Shown here: positions 45,706 to 55,468 of the stretch, piece after piece
Layout: each line of letters starts with the position of its first letter
How positions within the stretch are numbered: the first letter of the stretch is position 1
Assembly (NCBI GenBank): GCA_027459625.1
Contig: DAIDHP010000026.1
Span: 1 to 55,538, forward strand
Length of the DNA: 55,538 bases
DNA from: Chthonomonadales bacterium
GTDB lineage: Bacteria > Armatimonadota > Chthonomonadetes > Chthonomonadales > CAJBBX01
Direction: 5' to 3'
Translations under genes and position numbers: made by a program
The notes under the pieces: generated by a model
The model's database searches: none
Told to the model about the DNA's origin: nothing
The model's input: the letters and a program-made list of their open reading frames with translations, nothing else

Positions 45706-46847
45706 TCATCCCGCAACATGTGGGCCCCATCGATATGGTGGCGGTTATCCCATACATTGCGATCATTTGCGTTTTGGCTTTTGTGTTGTTGCTAGTACCC
45801 GGACTGGTTTGGATAGAGCGAGTGGTTGTGGCGCTCATTCAGGATCGTCTCGGTCCCAACCGCGTTGGTCCCAGAGGGTTGCTGCAGTCCATTGCCGATG
45901 GCGTGAAACTCTTCTTCAAAGAGGATATTCTGCCCGCGAACGTGGATAAGATGGTTTATTATCTTGCGCCGGTTTTGGTGATCGTTCCCGCTTTGGCGGC
46001 GGGCGCCGCAATTCCCTTCAGTATTGTAAAAATTCGATTGGATTCCGGCGTGGTCGAGCCAATTCCGATGGTGGTGGGAAACGTCAATATCGGAATCCTC
46101 TTCATTCTGGCTCTCACATCGTTGCAGGTTTATGGAATCGTCCTTGCTGGATGGGCGTCCAACAATAAGTATTCCCTGATCGGCGGTCTTCGGTCCTCCG
46201 CACAGGTGATTAGTTACGAACTCGCAATGAGCCTTGCCATTTTGTGCGGGGTGTTTATTTGCCATTCGCTTAATTTGGTGGATATTGTCAATCATCAGGG
46301 CGGATATTGGTTCGGCATTATTCCTAAATGGAACGTGTTCCAATTTTACGGGCTTGGGGCTGTCGCCACAATCATCTACCTCATCGCCATGACGGCTGAG
46401 ACGAACCGTGCGCCGTTCGATCTTCCCGAGGCGGAATCGGAATTGGTGGCGGGGTTCCATACCGAATACTCCTCCATGAAATTCGCCATTTTCTTCATGG
46501 GGGAATACGCCAGCATGTTGGTGGTTTCCGGAATCGCGACTGCATTGTGGTTCGGGGGTTGGCAACCGCTATTCCCGTTTTTAGCCTTTATCCCGGGTTG
46601 GATATGGTTTATCGGCAAGTTGATGACGTTCATTATGATTTATATTTGGGTGCGTGCAACATTGCCGAGGTTGCGTTATGATGCGCTTATGTCATTGGGA
46701 TGGAAAAAACTTCTCCCGATGGCGTTGGTCGTGCTCTTCCTGGTGGCGCTTGTGGACACCTTGCAAACCCCCAGCCAGCCCGTTGGTTCGCACGTTGCTC
46801 AAGGGCATCTCGCCGCAAGTATGGTTATTGGCGAGTCGCAAAGATAA
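45702..46847 (+). CDS. nuoH: NADH-quinone oxidoreductase subunit H
   Basis: A 381-residue membrane subunit with about eight helices at the junction of the peripheral and membrane arms. ERVVVALIQDRLGPNRVGP and the TAETNRAPFDLPEAESELVAGF loop near the quinone site are intact. GGAGGGAAGG lies just before the ATG, which overlaps the nuoG stop. nuoI normally follows, but the next gene is nuoJ after 62 bases. Confidence 0.96.
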   Translation: MIIPQHVGPIDMVAVIPYIAIICVLAFVLLLVPGLVWIERVVVALIQDRLGPNRVGPRGLLQSIADGVKLFFKEDILPANVDKMVYYLAPVLVIVPALAAGAAIPFSIVKIRLDSGVVEPIPMVVGNVNIGILFILALTSLQVYGIVLAGWASNNKYSLIGGLRSSAQVISYELAMSLAILCGVFICHSLNLVDIVNHQGGYWFGIIPKWNVFQFYGLGAVATIIYLIAMTAETNRAPFDLPEAESELVAGFHTEYSSMKFAIFFMGEYASMLVVSGIATALWFGGWQPLFPFLAFIPGWIWFIGKLMTFIMIYIWVRATLPRLRYDALMSLGWKKLLPMALVVLFLVALVDTLQTPSQPVGSHVAQGHLAASMVIGESQR

Positions 46848-46909
46848 TATAATCATTTTTAAGCTTCCAAGGTTTGATTTTCACCGTTTTCCAAGAACGG
46901 AACGCCTTA

Positions 46910-47452
46910 ATGGGGAGGGGACTTGCGATCTTGAACTGGTCATTGATTGGCTTTTGGATCATGGCGATAATCTCTGTCTGTTCTGCGGTCCTTATGATCG
47001 CAAATAGAAATCCGGTCAGAAGCGCGCTGTTTCTTGTGCTCGGATTTATGATGCAGGCGTTACTTTATCTCAGTATGTCCGCGCAATTCATCGCTGCGGT
47101 GCAGATCATCGTCTACGCCGGTGCAATCATGGTTCTGTTTCTTTTCGTCATTATGTTGCTGAACATAGGCTCCCCGGAGGCTTTGAGGGAACGCGGTGGT
47201 CTTCAGGCTCCTGCGGCGATTGTTCTCGCCATCGTTTTTTTGCTTCTCCTTGCCGGAGTTGGGGCGTTGGGAGGAAGTCAGATCAATCATCTGATGAACC
47301 CTAGTGTCATACCCAATTACGGTACGGTTGACGCGATAGGAAAGACGATTTTCGATCCGTCGAAACCTTGGTTGTTCCCGTTTGAGGCAACATCCATCCT
47401 GCTTTTGATTGGCGTGGTCGGTGCGATTACTCTTGCGAAGAGGAGACTGTAA
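46910..47452 (+). CDS. nuoJ: NADH-quinone oxidoreductase subunit J
   Basis: A 180-residue membrane subunit with five helices. The key pi-bulge helix region reads QIIVYAGAIMVLFLFVIMLL, preceded by SALFLVLGFMMQALLYL. The start is unclear. The ATG at 46910 fits the usual N-terminus, while a TTG at 46874 would add 12 residues with a poorly spaced ribosome site. It follows nuoH directly and its stop lies one base before nuoK. Confidence 0.92.
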   Translation: MGRGLAILNWSLIGFWIMAIISVCSAVLMIANRNPVRSALFLVLGFMMQALLYLSMSAQFIAAVQIIVYAGAIMVLFLFVIMLLNIGSPEALRERGGLQAPAAIVLAIVFLLLLAGVGALGGSQINHLMNPSVIPNYGTVDAIGKTIFDPSKPWLFPFEATSILLLIGVVGAITLAKRRL

Positions 47453-47453
47453 A

Positions 47454-47762
47454 ATGCCTGCGGTTCCCACATCCTATTATCTCGGTCTTTCAGGCGTGCT
47501 ATTCACCATCGGCATGATCGGGGTGTTGATAAAGCGAAACCCCATAGTGATCTTTATGTGCATCGAGTTAATGTTGAATGCCGTGAACCTGTCATTTATC
47601 GCATCAGGCAGGCATTTTGGTCATATGGCAGGCCAGATGATGGTTATTTTTGTCATGGCTATCGCTGCCGCCGAAGTTGCGATTGGGCTTGGCATTATCG
47701 TTGCCATCTTTCGCACCAAGGAAACCATCAACATTGATGAAATCAACCTTTTGAAATATTAG
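47454..47762 (+). CDS. nuoK: NADH-quinone oxidoreductase subunit K
   Basis: A 102-residue, three-helix antiporter-like subunit. FMCIELMLNAVNLSFIA contains the conserved membrane Glu, and MAIAAAEVAIGLGIIVAIF the second one. The ATG with AGGAGA upstream is standard. nuoL begins ten bases after the stop. Confidence 0.95.
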   Translation: MPAVPTSYYLGLSGVLFTIGMIGVLIKRNPIVIFMCIELMLNAVNLSFIASGRHFGHMAGQMMVIFVMAIAAAEVAIGLGIIVAIFRTKETINIDEINLLKY

Positions 47763-47771
47763 GAGATATCC

Positions 47772-49814
47772 ATGAGTTTGGTCTGGCTAATACCCGGGCT
47801 GCCTTTGATCGGTTTTTTGTTTCACGCCTTTCTTGGAAAGTCCATTGTAAAGAGCATGGGTGATGCGAATGGGAAAAAGACCATTGGCGCCATCGCAACG
47901 GGTGTTGTGTTCGCTTCACTACTAATAAGCGTGATGGTCTTCATGGACTTGATGAAGCTTGCCCCCATGGATCAACGCCAATATGTCAGCCTGCTGCCTG
48001 GCGGCGCTCGGATTCCTTGGATTAGCATCGGATCTCTGCATGTTTATTACATGGGTATTATCGATCCCCTTTCGTTGTTAATGTGCTTCATCGTAACCGG
48101 CGTGGGCGGTGTCATACATCTATACGCCACGGGGTATATGGCGGACGACAAGGATTATCCGCGCTTCTTCACCTATTTTAATCTCTTCATCTTCTTTATG
48201 CTCATGCTTGTCCTGAGCGAGAACATCCTGCTGATGTTTGTGGGATGGGAGGGAGTTGGGCTTTGCTCCTATCTGCTCATCTCCTTTTGGTTTGAGGATG
48301 TCGAGAACTCCAAGGCGGGCAACAAGGCGTTCATCGTCAACAGAATCGGTGATTTGGGATTTTCCATTGGGGTGATGACGATTTTCGCCGTGTTTGGCAC
48401 GCTCTCCTTTTACACGCCGCAGGGAACCGGTTTTCTGGATATGGCGGCAAAGGGGATCACCCCTCATGGGATGCTTTCCGTCGGTGCCGCGACATTGATC
48501 GCGTTGTTGTTATTCATGGGGGCTTGCGGCAAGTCCGCGCAGTTCCCACTCTACGTATGGCTGCCCGACGCAATGGCGGGTCCGACACCGGTCTCCGCGC
48601 TTATCCATGCGGCGACGATGGTTACCGCAGGCGTGGTGATGATTACAAGAGTGTCCCCGTTGATCGTGCATTCCCCGATTGCAATGATGGTTATCGCCTG
48701 CGTTGGCGTGTTCACCGCTTTTTACGCGGCAACCATAGCCATGACCCAAAACGATATCAAAAAGGTGCTTGCCTACTCCACCGTTTCGCAACTCGGATAT
48801 ATGTTTCTCGGTTGCGGCGTGGGGGCTTTCGCGGCGGGAATGTTTCACGTGACCACTCACGCATTTTTCAAGGGGTTGCTCTTTCTCGGGGCAGGTTCCG
48901 TGATTCATGCGATGTCCGGCGAGCAGGATATGCGTAAAATGGGCGGATTGAAGGACCGTATTCCCGTAACCTTTTGGACGATGGTTTGCGCATGGCTTGC
49001 GATCTCCGGCATTCCCCCTTTCGCCGGATTTTGGAGCAAGGATGAGATTTTAGGCAGCGCCACAGGGTTTCCGCAATACGGGATGGCACTTTATGCAGTC
49101 GGTATGTTCACCGCCCTTATGACAGCGTTCTACATGACGCGTCTCATGATGAAAACCTTTTGGACCAAGCCGCGCTACAAGGATGAGGAACTGGGTGCGC
49201 ACTCATCACATGGTTCGGATGATTCCCATTCCCACGATGCTAAACACCATGGGGTTCATGAATCGCCGCCTTCCATGCTGATATCTTTGGTGATCCTGGC
49301 CATTCTTTCCGTAATCGGAGGTCTTGTAGGAATTCCCGGGCATAATCTGTTTGATAAATTTCTTGCACCTTCCGTTGCGCCTTATCCGCTGAAAGACGGG
49401 ATGCCTGTTCCGATAGGCATGTTGTTGGGCACGGCGTTTGGCGCGGTGGGCATTGCGGTTTGTGTCGTCATGTACAATCGCCGTCAGGAGACTGGGGATT
49501 TGCTCTCCCCCAAGGAGAAAGCCTCAAATGCGCTCTACAAAGGATCCCTTAACTTATGGTATGTGGATGCCGCCTATTATAAGTTCTTTGTAACGGAGGG
49601 GGGCAAGGTGGCGGAGTTCATCTGGCAAGGGATCGATCGAGCATTGATTGACGGCATCGTGAATTTCGTAGCGGGTTTGCTGGGTTTTTTAAGCGAACTC
49701 TTCCGTCGATTCCAAACAGGCTATATTCGAGCCTATGCTTTTATGATGCTTGCAGGCGTAGTTGCAGTGGTGATCAGCGTTTTATGGCCCTTTCTTAGGC
49801 ATTTGCATATTTAA
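47772..49814 (+). CDS. nuoL: NADH-quinone oxidoreductase subunit L
   Basis: A 680-residue proton-pumping antiporter-like subunit. It has the expected helices, GWEGVGLCSYLLISFWFE with the key Glu, and SAQFPLYVWLPDAMAGPTPV with SALIHAATMVTAG, which bear the Lys and His residues of the channel. A His-rich loop (seven His between about residues 475 and 497) precedes the last helices; similar loops occur in other bacterial NuoL. The long lateral helix and anchor at the C-terminus are present. 110 bases separate it from nuoM. Confidence 0.96.
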   Translation: MSLVWLIPGLPLIGFLFHAFLGKSIVKSMGDANGKKTIGAIATGVVFASLLISVMVFMDLMKLAPMDQRQYVSLLPGGARIPWISIGSLHVYYMGIIDPLSLLMCFIVTGVGGVIHLYATGYMADDKDYPRFFTYFNLFIFFMLMLVLSENILLMFVGWEGVGLCSYLLISFWFEDVENSKAGNKAFIVNRIGDLGFSIGVMTIFAVFGTLSFYTPQGTGFLDMAAKGITPHGMLSVGAATLIALLLFMGACGKSAQFPLYVWLPDAMAGPTPVSALIHAATMVTAGVVMITRVSPLIVHSPIAMMVIACVGVFTAFYAATIAMTQNDIKKVLAYSTVSQLGYMFLGCGVGAFAAGMFHVTTHAFFKGLLFLGAGSVIHAMSGEQDMRKMGGLKDRIPVTFWTMVCAWLAISGIPPFAGFWSKDEILGSATGFPQYGMALYAVGMFTALMTAFYMTRLMMKTFWTKPRYKDEELGAHSSHGSDDSHSHDAKHHGVHESPPSMLISLVILAILSVIGGLVGIPGHNLFDKFLAPSVAPYPLKDGMPVPIGMLLGTAFGAVGIAVCVVMYNRRQETGDLLSPKEKASNALYKGSLNLWYVDAAYYKFFVTEGGKVAEFIWQGIDRALIDGIVNFVAGLLGFLSELFRRFQTGYIRAYAFMMLAGVVAVVISVLWPFLRHLHI

Positions 49815-49829
49815 CATGGCATCTTAGGC

Positions 49830-49901
49830 GACTGCATGTGGGGCGATACGGTTTCCATTTGAAACAGGCTTCCGGAGACAACAATCTCCGGAAATGCAGT
49901 C
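49830..49901 (+). ncRNA. Possible three-helix RNA element between nuoL and nuoM
   Basis: Outer stem GACTGCAT (49830-49837) with ATGCAGTC (49894-49901) encloses two hairpins: GTTTC/GAAAC (49851-49865) and TTCCGGAGA/TCTCCGGAA (49870-49893). This gives a three-way junction that ends 23 bases before the nuoM ATG and leaves the GAGGAG ribosome site free. No T-run follows. I do not recognise a known riboswitch. It could set mRNA processing or stability between nuoL and nuoM. Confidence 0.5.
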
Positions 49902-49924
49902 CGACCATATGATAGAGGAGATTA

Positions 49925-51511
49925 ATGCGGGATATCCTTACAAATCATCTATTAAGCGTAGTTATATTCGTACCGCTCATCGGCGCGATCATTATAGCTT
50001 TGCTGCCTCTTCGCAACAAGGACAATGGCGAGCTTGATTCGTCAGGCGCCACCGTGGTGAAAGCCGTCGCTATGATATTCGCGGTTTTGGATTTCCTCTT
50101 ATCGCTGATGCTGATCCCTGCGTTTCAATCGGGAAAAGCAGGGTTCCAACTTCAAGAAGGTCCTTATCTGTGGATAAGTCGGTTCAATGTGCACTATCAT
50201 TTGGGAATCGACGGAATTAGTCTTCTACTTATATTGCTCACAACATTTTTATGTCTCCTGTCCGTCATATACTCCTTCAATATCAAAACCAGATTGAAGG
50301 AGTACATGGTGTTCATCATGATCCTCGAAACCGCCATGTTGGGGGTTTTCTGCGCCCTTGACTTGGTTCTTTTCTATGTGTTTTGGGAATCGGTACTTAT
50401 CCCCATGTATTTCCTTATAGGCATATGGGGGCATGAGAGACGAATATACGCCGCCATAAAGTTCTTCCTATATACATTCGCTGGCAGTGTGCTGATGTTA
50501 TTGGGCATCGTGTTCCTGTATGTGCACACGCACACCTTCAGCCTTATTGAACTGACCGATCCGCGCTTCATGCCTTATCATTTGCTTATGGGGCTGCCCG
50601 CGCGAACGCTTTTATATCTGTATTCCGCATTCGCACTCGCCTTTATGATCAAGGTGCCAATGTTTCCATTCCACACTTGGTTGCCTGACGCGCACGTGGA
50701 GGCTCCTACGGCAGGATCAGTCATCCTGGCTGGAGTGATGTTAAAAATGGGCGTGTACGGCTTTTTGAGATTTTGCATTCCGCTTTTTCCCGAACAGGCC
50801 AGGAACAGCGCCCCGTTATTCATCACCCTCGCAATTATTGGAATTATATACGGCGCCATTGTTGCCGCCGTTCAACCGGATATGAAGAAGCTGGTTGCGT
50901 ACTCCTCCGTCAGCCACTTGGGATTTGTGATGCTGGGAATATTCAGCTTCACGACCATTGGTATGACCGGGGCGGTTCTGCAAAGCGTGAACCACGGGGT
51001 CTCCACCGGCATGCTCTTCTTCATGGTTGGGATGATGTACGATAGGAAACACACGCGTGAAATCAAGGCGTATGGGGGATTGAAGCGTTCCGTGCCAATC
51101 CTCGCGGCGTTTTTCATGATTGCATTGTTCTCATCCATCGGATTGCCTTTGACGAATGGGTTTATTGGCGAGTTCACGATTATGTTGGGAAGCTATCTCT
51201 CGCCGTTCGCCGGCATCAATGTGACCGCGCTCGCCTGCATCGGGATCATCCTCTCCGCCGTATATATGCTTTGGTTATTTCAGCGAGTATTTACGGGCCC
51301 ATTGGACAAAGAGGAAAACAAGAAGCTCTTCGACCTCAATTGGCGGGAAAAGTGGGTTCTTGCCCCGTTGGTGGTGATGATTTTTTGGTTCGGTTGTTAC
51401 GTAACCACTTGGACGAACTTTCTTCATACCCCTGTGAACACGATTATGCGTAGTAGCGGTATGTCCGAGGCAAGCAGAGAGATATCTCAACGAGTAGCTA
51501 AATTGCCCTGA
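49925..51511 (+). CDS. nuoM: NADH-quinone oxidoreductase subunit M
   Basis: A 528-residue antiporter-like subunit with about fourteen helices. VFWESVLIPMYFLIGIWGHE has the conserved Glu. KVPMFPFHTWLPDAHVEAPT and the AGVMLKMGVYGFLRF segment with its Lys, and PDMKKLVAYSSVSHLGFV, complete the channel signatures. GAGGAG lies four bases before the ATG. The next gene on the strand is a URO-D-superfamily gene rather than nuoN. Confidence 0.96.
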   Translation: MRDILTNHLLSVVIFVPLIGAIIIALLPLRNKDNGELDSSGATVVKAVAMIFAVLDFLLSLMLIPAFQSGKAGFQLQEGPYLWISRFNVHYHLGIDGISLLLILLTTFLCLLSVIYSFNIKTRLKEYMVFIMILETAMLGVFCALDLVLFYVFWESVLIPMYFLIGIWGHERRIYAAIKFFLYTFAGSVLMLLGIVFLYVHTHTFSLIELTDPRFMPYHLLMGLPARTLLYLYSAFALAFMIKVPMFPFHTWLPDAHVEAPTAGSVILAGVMLKMGVYGFLRFCIPLFPEQARNSAPLFITLAIIGIIYGAIVAAVQPDMKKLVAYSSVSHLGFVMLGIFSFTTIGMTGAVLQSVNHGVSTGMLFFMVGMMYDRKHTREIKAYGGLKRSVPILAAFFMIALFSSIGLPLTNGFIGEFTIMLGSYLSPFAGINVTALACIGIILSAVYMLWLFQRVFTGPLDKEENKKLFDLNWREKWVLAPLVVMIFWFGCYVTTWTNFLHTPVNTIMRSSGMSEASREISQRVAKLP

Positions 51512-51572
51512 CTGGAGGCATTCCGGCATACAGGGTGATTGCCTTATTTCATAGGAAGGAGCGAGTAGTCAA

Positions 51573-52508
51573 ATGACAAAACGTGAAAGAATCATGGCGG
51601 CGATCGAAGGACGTCCGTTTGATCGCATTCCCTATAGTCTTTGGTATCACTTCAGATTAGACCCGCCCGCCGGCCCAAACATGGCTAATGCGGAACTGGA
51701 TTTCTATCATAAATACGATCCTGATCTTCTTAAGGTGATGCACGACATACCGTATGAAATGCCGAAAGACACCCCTTTGGTGCGAAGTATCGAGGATTGG
51801 GGCAAACTTAACGTGCTGGACGGGGTGAGCGGAAACTTCGGTAAGCAATTGGATACTCTGAAAATGATTATCGCCGAAAAAGGTGATGACGGTCCGGTCA
51901 TCGACACGGTATTTAGCATCTTCTCCACGGCTGAAAAAGTTTGCGGAAAACGCACCCTTGAGTTTCTGCGCCAAGACAAGGCGGCGGTTCACGCGGGGTT
52001 GGAGAAGATCACCAAGTCTCTGGCAAATTACGCCAAAGCTCTGGTCGAGGCGGGCGTGGATGGCATATACTTGGCTGTGTCCGGCGCCGCCACTGATACG
52101 ATGCCGCTTGATGAGTATCGTGAAAACTTCATGGAATACGACCAAAGAATTTTGAACGCCGCCAAGGACGCCAAAGTCAACGTGCTGCACCATCATGGTT
52201 CCGGGATATACCCCGAAGTATCCCTGCAACTCACAGGTTATCATATTCTATGCTGGAGTGACCGATTGCCGGATAACGTGGGTCTCAAGGAGATGCGCCT
52301 GAGGACAACGCATTGTTTGATGGGAGGCGTGAATGAGACCACCTTTGGCTCCGACACGCAGAAAAGCATTTTGGCGCAAATCAGAGATGCGATATTTGCG
52401 ACAAACGGTCAAAAATTCATAGTGGGCCCCGGGTGTGCGGTGCCTACGCCGCCGGATTCTTCTGATGAGAATTTGCGGACTTTTAGGAAGGGCGTTTTAA
52501 CCGCTTGA
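51573..52508 (+). CDS. Uroporphyrinogen decarboxylase-superfamily protein (methyltransferase-like), inside the nuo operon
   Basis: A 311-residue TIM-barrel protein. It opens TKRERIMAAIEGRPFDRIP, the usual start of the URO-D superfamily, which includes HemE and cobamide methyltransferases such as MtaA. The HemE active-site motif RQAGRY is absent. VLHHHGSG lies where methyltransferases have HxCG, and GPGCAVPTPP supplies a likely Zn ligand Cys near the C-terminus. It is more likely a methyl-group transferase or unknown paralogue than a haem enzyme. It lies 61 bases after nuoM and 36 bases before nuoN, all on one strand. Confidence 0.8.
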   Translation: MTKRERIMAAIEGRPFDRIPYSLWYHFRLDPPAGPNMANAELDFYHKYDPDLLKVMHDIPYEMPKDTPLVRSIEDWGKLNVLDGVSGNFGKQLDTLKMIIAEKGDDGPVIDTVFSIFSTAEKVCGKRTLEFLRQDKAAVHAGLEKITKSLANYAKALVEAGVDGIYLAVSGAATDTMPLDEYRENFMEYDQRILNAAKDAKVNVLHHHGSGIYPEVSLQLTGYHILCWSDRLPDNVGLKEMRLRTTHCLMGGVNETTFGSDTQKSILAQIRDAIFATNGQKFIVGPGCAVPTPPDSSDENLRTFRKGVLTA

Positions 52509-52544
52509 TTCAGTCACCGTATCCATCGCAAATCGGGGGGTAAA

Positions 52545-54011
52545 TTGAACGGAGTGAATATATCTGAGGATCTGTACCAGATCCTGCCGTTAATTGTGTT
52601 GTGGGGCGCCGCTTGCGTTATTCTGATGGGAGATGTTATTTTATGGAAGCGCAGCAGGGGCATTACCGCTTTTCTGTCATTGGCGTCGTGTCTTGTCGCC
52701 ATGTGGCTTGTATTGCAGCGCGTAGTTTCGGGTGATAACACGAGTGCCTTTCATGATTCCATCTTGAACGACCCGTTAGCGCTCATCACCACGATCGCTT
52801 TGCTCGTAACCGCCTCCCTATCGATTCTGCTCGCATGGTCCTACCTGAAAAATAGGGGGATGAATCATGGAGAGTATTACGTCTTGCTAATCCTGTCAGT
52901 GACCGGAGCCATGCTAATGGCGTCCGCAAATGATCTGATCATTCTTTTCATTGGGCTCGAAATACTCTCTTTCAGCCTCTACATTCTCGCGGGATTTTCC
53001 AGAAACGAGGTGAAGAGCCAGGAATCCTCTCTCAAGTATTTTCTACTCGGCGCTTTCGCTTCGGCATTTTTACTTTACGGCATTGCGATGATCTATGGCG
53101 GAACCGGGTCTATCAATTTCGATGTCATTGCAAAGGAAATTCAGGGTGCGACCGCTCCCAATCCGATGTTAATGATCGGGATCGCTCTGCTCCTGGTAGG
53201 TTTGGGCTTCAAGGCTGCGGTGATCCCATTTCATCAATGGACTCCGGATGTTTACGAAGGTGCTCCGACCAGCGTTACCGCATATATGGCGGGGGCGGCC
53301 AAAATCGGAGCATTCGCCGCGATCTTGCGTGTTTTCAATACACTCATGCCGTTCCATGAGTTCTGGGTTCCGGCGATATACATTATCGCCGTGCTGACAA
53401 TGGTATTCGGAAACCTTCTAGCCATCACTCAGACCAATGTCAAACGCATGTTGGCATACTCAAGCATCGCGCATGCAGGTTATTTGCTAGTCGCGGTTGT
53501 GTCGATGGTAACCTCCAACGTGACCGCTCATGATCAAGCCATTGAAGGGGCGCTGTTTTACCTTTTCGCCTACATCTTCATGACCATCGGCGCGTTTGGA
53601 GTATTGGTTTATCTTAGCAGTCATGATAAGGATTATCAAACCTTTGACGACATTCGAGGATTGGCGAGACGCCACCCTCTCCCCGCCTATCTTATGATGT
53701 TCTTCATGTTATCGCTTGGCGGCATTCCTCCAACAATGGGATTTGTCGGAAAATGGTTGATTTTCATTGCCGCGATACACTCAGGACAGGTTGGCTTGGC
53801 TATCGTGATGGCTCTTGTCAGTGTCGCGGCGGTGTATTATTACCTGAAGGTAGTCTGGATGATGTGTTTTGAAGCTCCCACGAAAGCTCCTTCGGATATT
53901 CCGGCGAACGGTTTTCCCGCACTCCTTTCCGTTACGTTCTGCGCTATCGCCACGGTTATTTTCGGGGTGCTGCCGGATTTGATGATCAATATCACAGGTT
54001 TGATCCGGTGA
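52545..54011 (+). CDS. nuoN: NADH-quinone oxidoreductase subunit N
   Basis: A 488-residue antiporter-like subunit. [21 protein letters not shown] holds the conserved Glu, and [22 protein letters not shown] with [10 protein letters not shown] and [18 protein letters not shown] hold the Lys and His residues. Start is a TTG four bases after GGGGGG; a GTG three codons later is possible. It ends the complex I gene set. asnS follows 19 bases later and may be co-transcribed. Confidence 0.95.
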   Translation: MNGVNISEDLYQILPLIVLWGAACVILMGDVILWKRSRGITAFLSLASCLVAMWLVLQRVVSGDNTSAFHDSILNDPLALITTIALLVTASLSILLAWSYLKNRGMNHGEYYVLLILSVTGAMLMASANDLIILFIGLEILSFSLYILAGFSRNEVKSQESSLKYFLLGAFASAFLLYGIAMIYGGTGSINFDVIAKEIQGATAPNPMLMIGIALLLVGLGFKAAVIPFHQWTPDVYEGAPTSVTAYMAGAAKIGAFAAILRVFNTLMPFHEFWVPAIYIIAVLTMVFGNLLAITQTNVKRMLAYSSIAHAGYLLVAVVSMVTSNVTAHDQAIEGALFYLFAYIFMTIGAFGVLVYLSSHDKDYQTFDDIRGLARRHPLPAYLMMFFMLSLGGIPPTMGFVGKWLIFIAAIHSGQVGLAIVMALVSVAAVYYYLKVVWMMCFEAPTKAPSDIPANGFPALLSVTFCAIATVIFGVLPDLMINITGLIR

Positions 54012-54030
54012 CCCTCTCGGAAGATATCTT

Positions 54031-55431
54031 ATGATCAAACCAGGTGAATATATCAAGGATATTCTCGCGATGAAGCCCGGTGCGAGTATTAACGCTCGCG
54101 GATGGGTTAAAACGCGTCGCGATAGCAAGGGTATTCATTTCCTTCAAGTGAATGACGGCAGCGGTTTTCAGGATCTTCAGGTTGTCGTGGAGGATGGCAT
54201 TGTTCCCGAAGAGATATTGACCCGCATCACCACGGGGGCGTGCATCAAAGCGGTGGGTGACCTAATCGAATCGCCCGCCGCAGGACAGGCGGTGGAGCTG
54301 AGGGCGAACGAAATCATTTTGATCGGCGATGCTGATCCCACCTCCTATCCCCTGCAGAAAAAGGGGCACTCCATGGAGTTTTTGCGCGAAATCGCACACC
54401 TTCGCGCACGATCCAATACCTTTGGCGCGGTTTGCCGCGTTCGCAACGCTCTTTCGGATGCGATACACAGGTTTTTCCAAGGACGCGGTTTTCTATATAT
54501 TCACACCCCATTGCTTACTGCTTCGGATTGCGAGGGGGCGGGTGCGATGTTCAGGGTCACCACTTTGCCGCTCAACGGAGCACCGCCCAATGATGATTCC
54601 AAAGGTCCGGACGCGGACTCCGCCGAGGATTTCTTTGGCAAGCCGGCATATTTAACTGTCAGCGGACAATTGGAGGCGGAGTGTCTCGCTCTCGCATTGG
54701 GAAATGTCTACACCTTCGGTCCCACATTCCGCGCTGAAAACTCAAACACACCTCGACATTTGGCGGAGTTTTGGATGGTGGAACCTGAAATGGCGTTTTG
54801 TGATTTGAATGATGATATGGAGTTGGCGGAGGAGTTTCTGAAATTCATTATCCGATATGTCAGAGAGAGGCGAGAGGATGACCTCCAATTCTTCAACAAG
54901 CGCATCGATTCCACCATCCTTGCAAATTTGGATAACGTCTGCGAAGCTCCTTTTGGAAGAATCACCTATACCGAAGCAATCGAATGGCTTCAAAAAGCGG
55001 ATCGTGCGTGGGAGTATCCTCCTTTCTGGGGTACGGATTTGCAAAGCGAGCACGAGCGGTATTTGACGGAGGAGCTATTTAAAAAGCCGATTATCGTCAC
55101 CGATTACCCGAAGGAGATTAAGGCGTTTTATATGCGGCTGAATGACGATGGCAAAACCGTCCGCGCAATGGACGTGTTGGTTCCACGCATCGGGGAGATT
55201 ATAGGCGGCAGCCAACGTGAAGAGCGATACAATGAGTTGTCATCCGCGATGCGCTTGCAAGGGTTGGACGTTGAAAGCTATTCCTGGTATCTGGATTTGC
55301 GCAGATACGGTACCGTTCCGCATGCCGGTTTTGGACTAGGCTTGGAGAGGATGCTCATGTATCTCACGGGCATGAAGAACATACGTGACGTGATTCCATT
55401 CCCACGCACTCCAGGATCGATAGAGTTTTAA
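54031..55431 (+). CDS. asnS: Asparaginyl-tRNA synthetase
   Basis: A 466-residue class IIb enzyme that charges tRNA(Asn). An N-terminal OB-fold anticodon-binding domain ([20 protein letters not shown]) is followed by the catalytic core. Motif 2 lies in [20 protein letters not shown] and motif 3 in [15 protein letters not shown]. The ending [13 protein letters not shown] and the AEFWMVEPE stretch favour AsnRS over AspRS. It is last in the plus-strand run, followed directly by a strong terminator. Confidence 0.95.
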   Translation: MIKPGEYIKDILAMKPGASINARGWVKTRRDSKGIHFLQVNDGSGFQDLQVVVEDGIVPEEILTRITTGACIKAVGDLIESPAAGQAVELRANEIILIGDADPTSYPLQKKGHSMEFLREIAHLRARSNTFGAVCRVRNALSDAIHRFFQGRGFLYIHTPLLTASDCEGAGAMFRVTTLPLNGAPPNDDSKGPDADSAEDFFGKPAYLTVSGQLEAECLALALGNVYTFGPTFRAENSNTPRHLAEFWMVEPEMAFCDLNDDMELAEEFLKFIIRYVRERREDDLQFFNKRIDSTILANLDNVCEAPFGRITYTEAIEWLQKADRAWEYPPFWGTDLQSEHERYLTEELFKKPIIVTDYPKEIKAFYMRLNDDGKTVRAMDVLVPRIGEIIGGSQREERYNELSSAMRLQGLDVESYSWYLDLRRYGTVPHAGFGLGLERMLMYLTGMKNIRDVIPFPRTPGSIEF

Positions 55432-55433
55432 AG

Positions 55434-55468
55434 AAAAGGTCGAACGGCGTATGCCGTTCGACCTTTTT
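55434..55468 (+). terminator. Rho-independent terminator after asnS
   Basis: AAAAGGTCGAACGGC (55434-55448), loop GTAT, GCCGTTCGACCTTTTT (to 55468): a 15-bp stem with a T-run, 3 bases after the asnS stop. The group II intron begins immediately after the T-run, the usual insertion site of class C introns. Confidence 0.9.
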
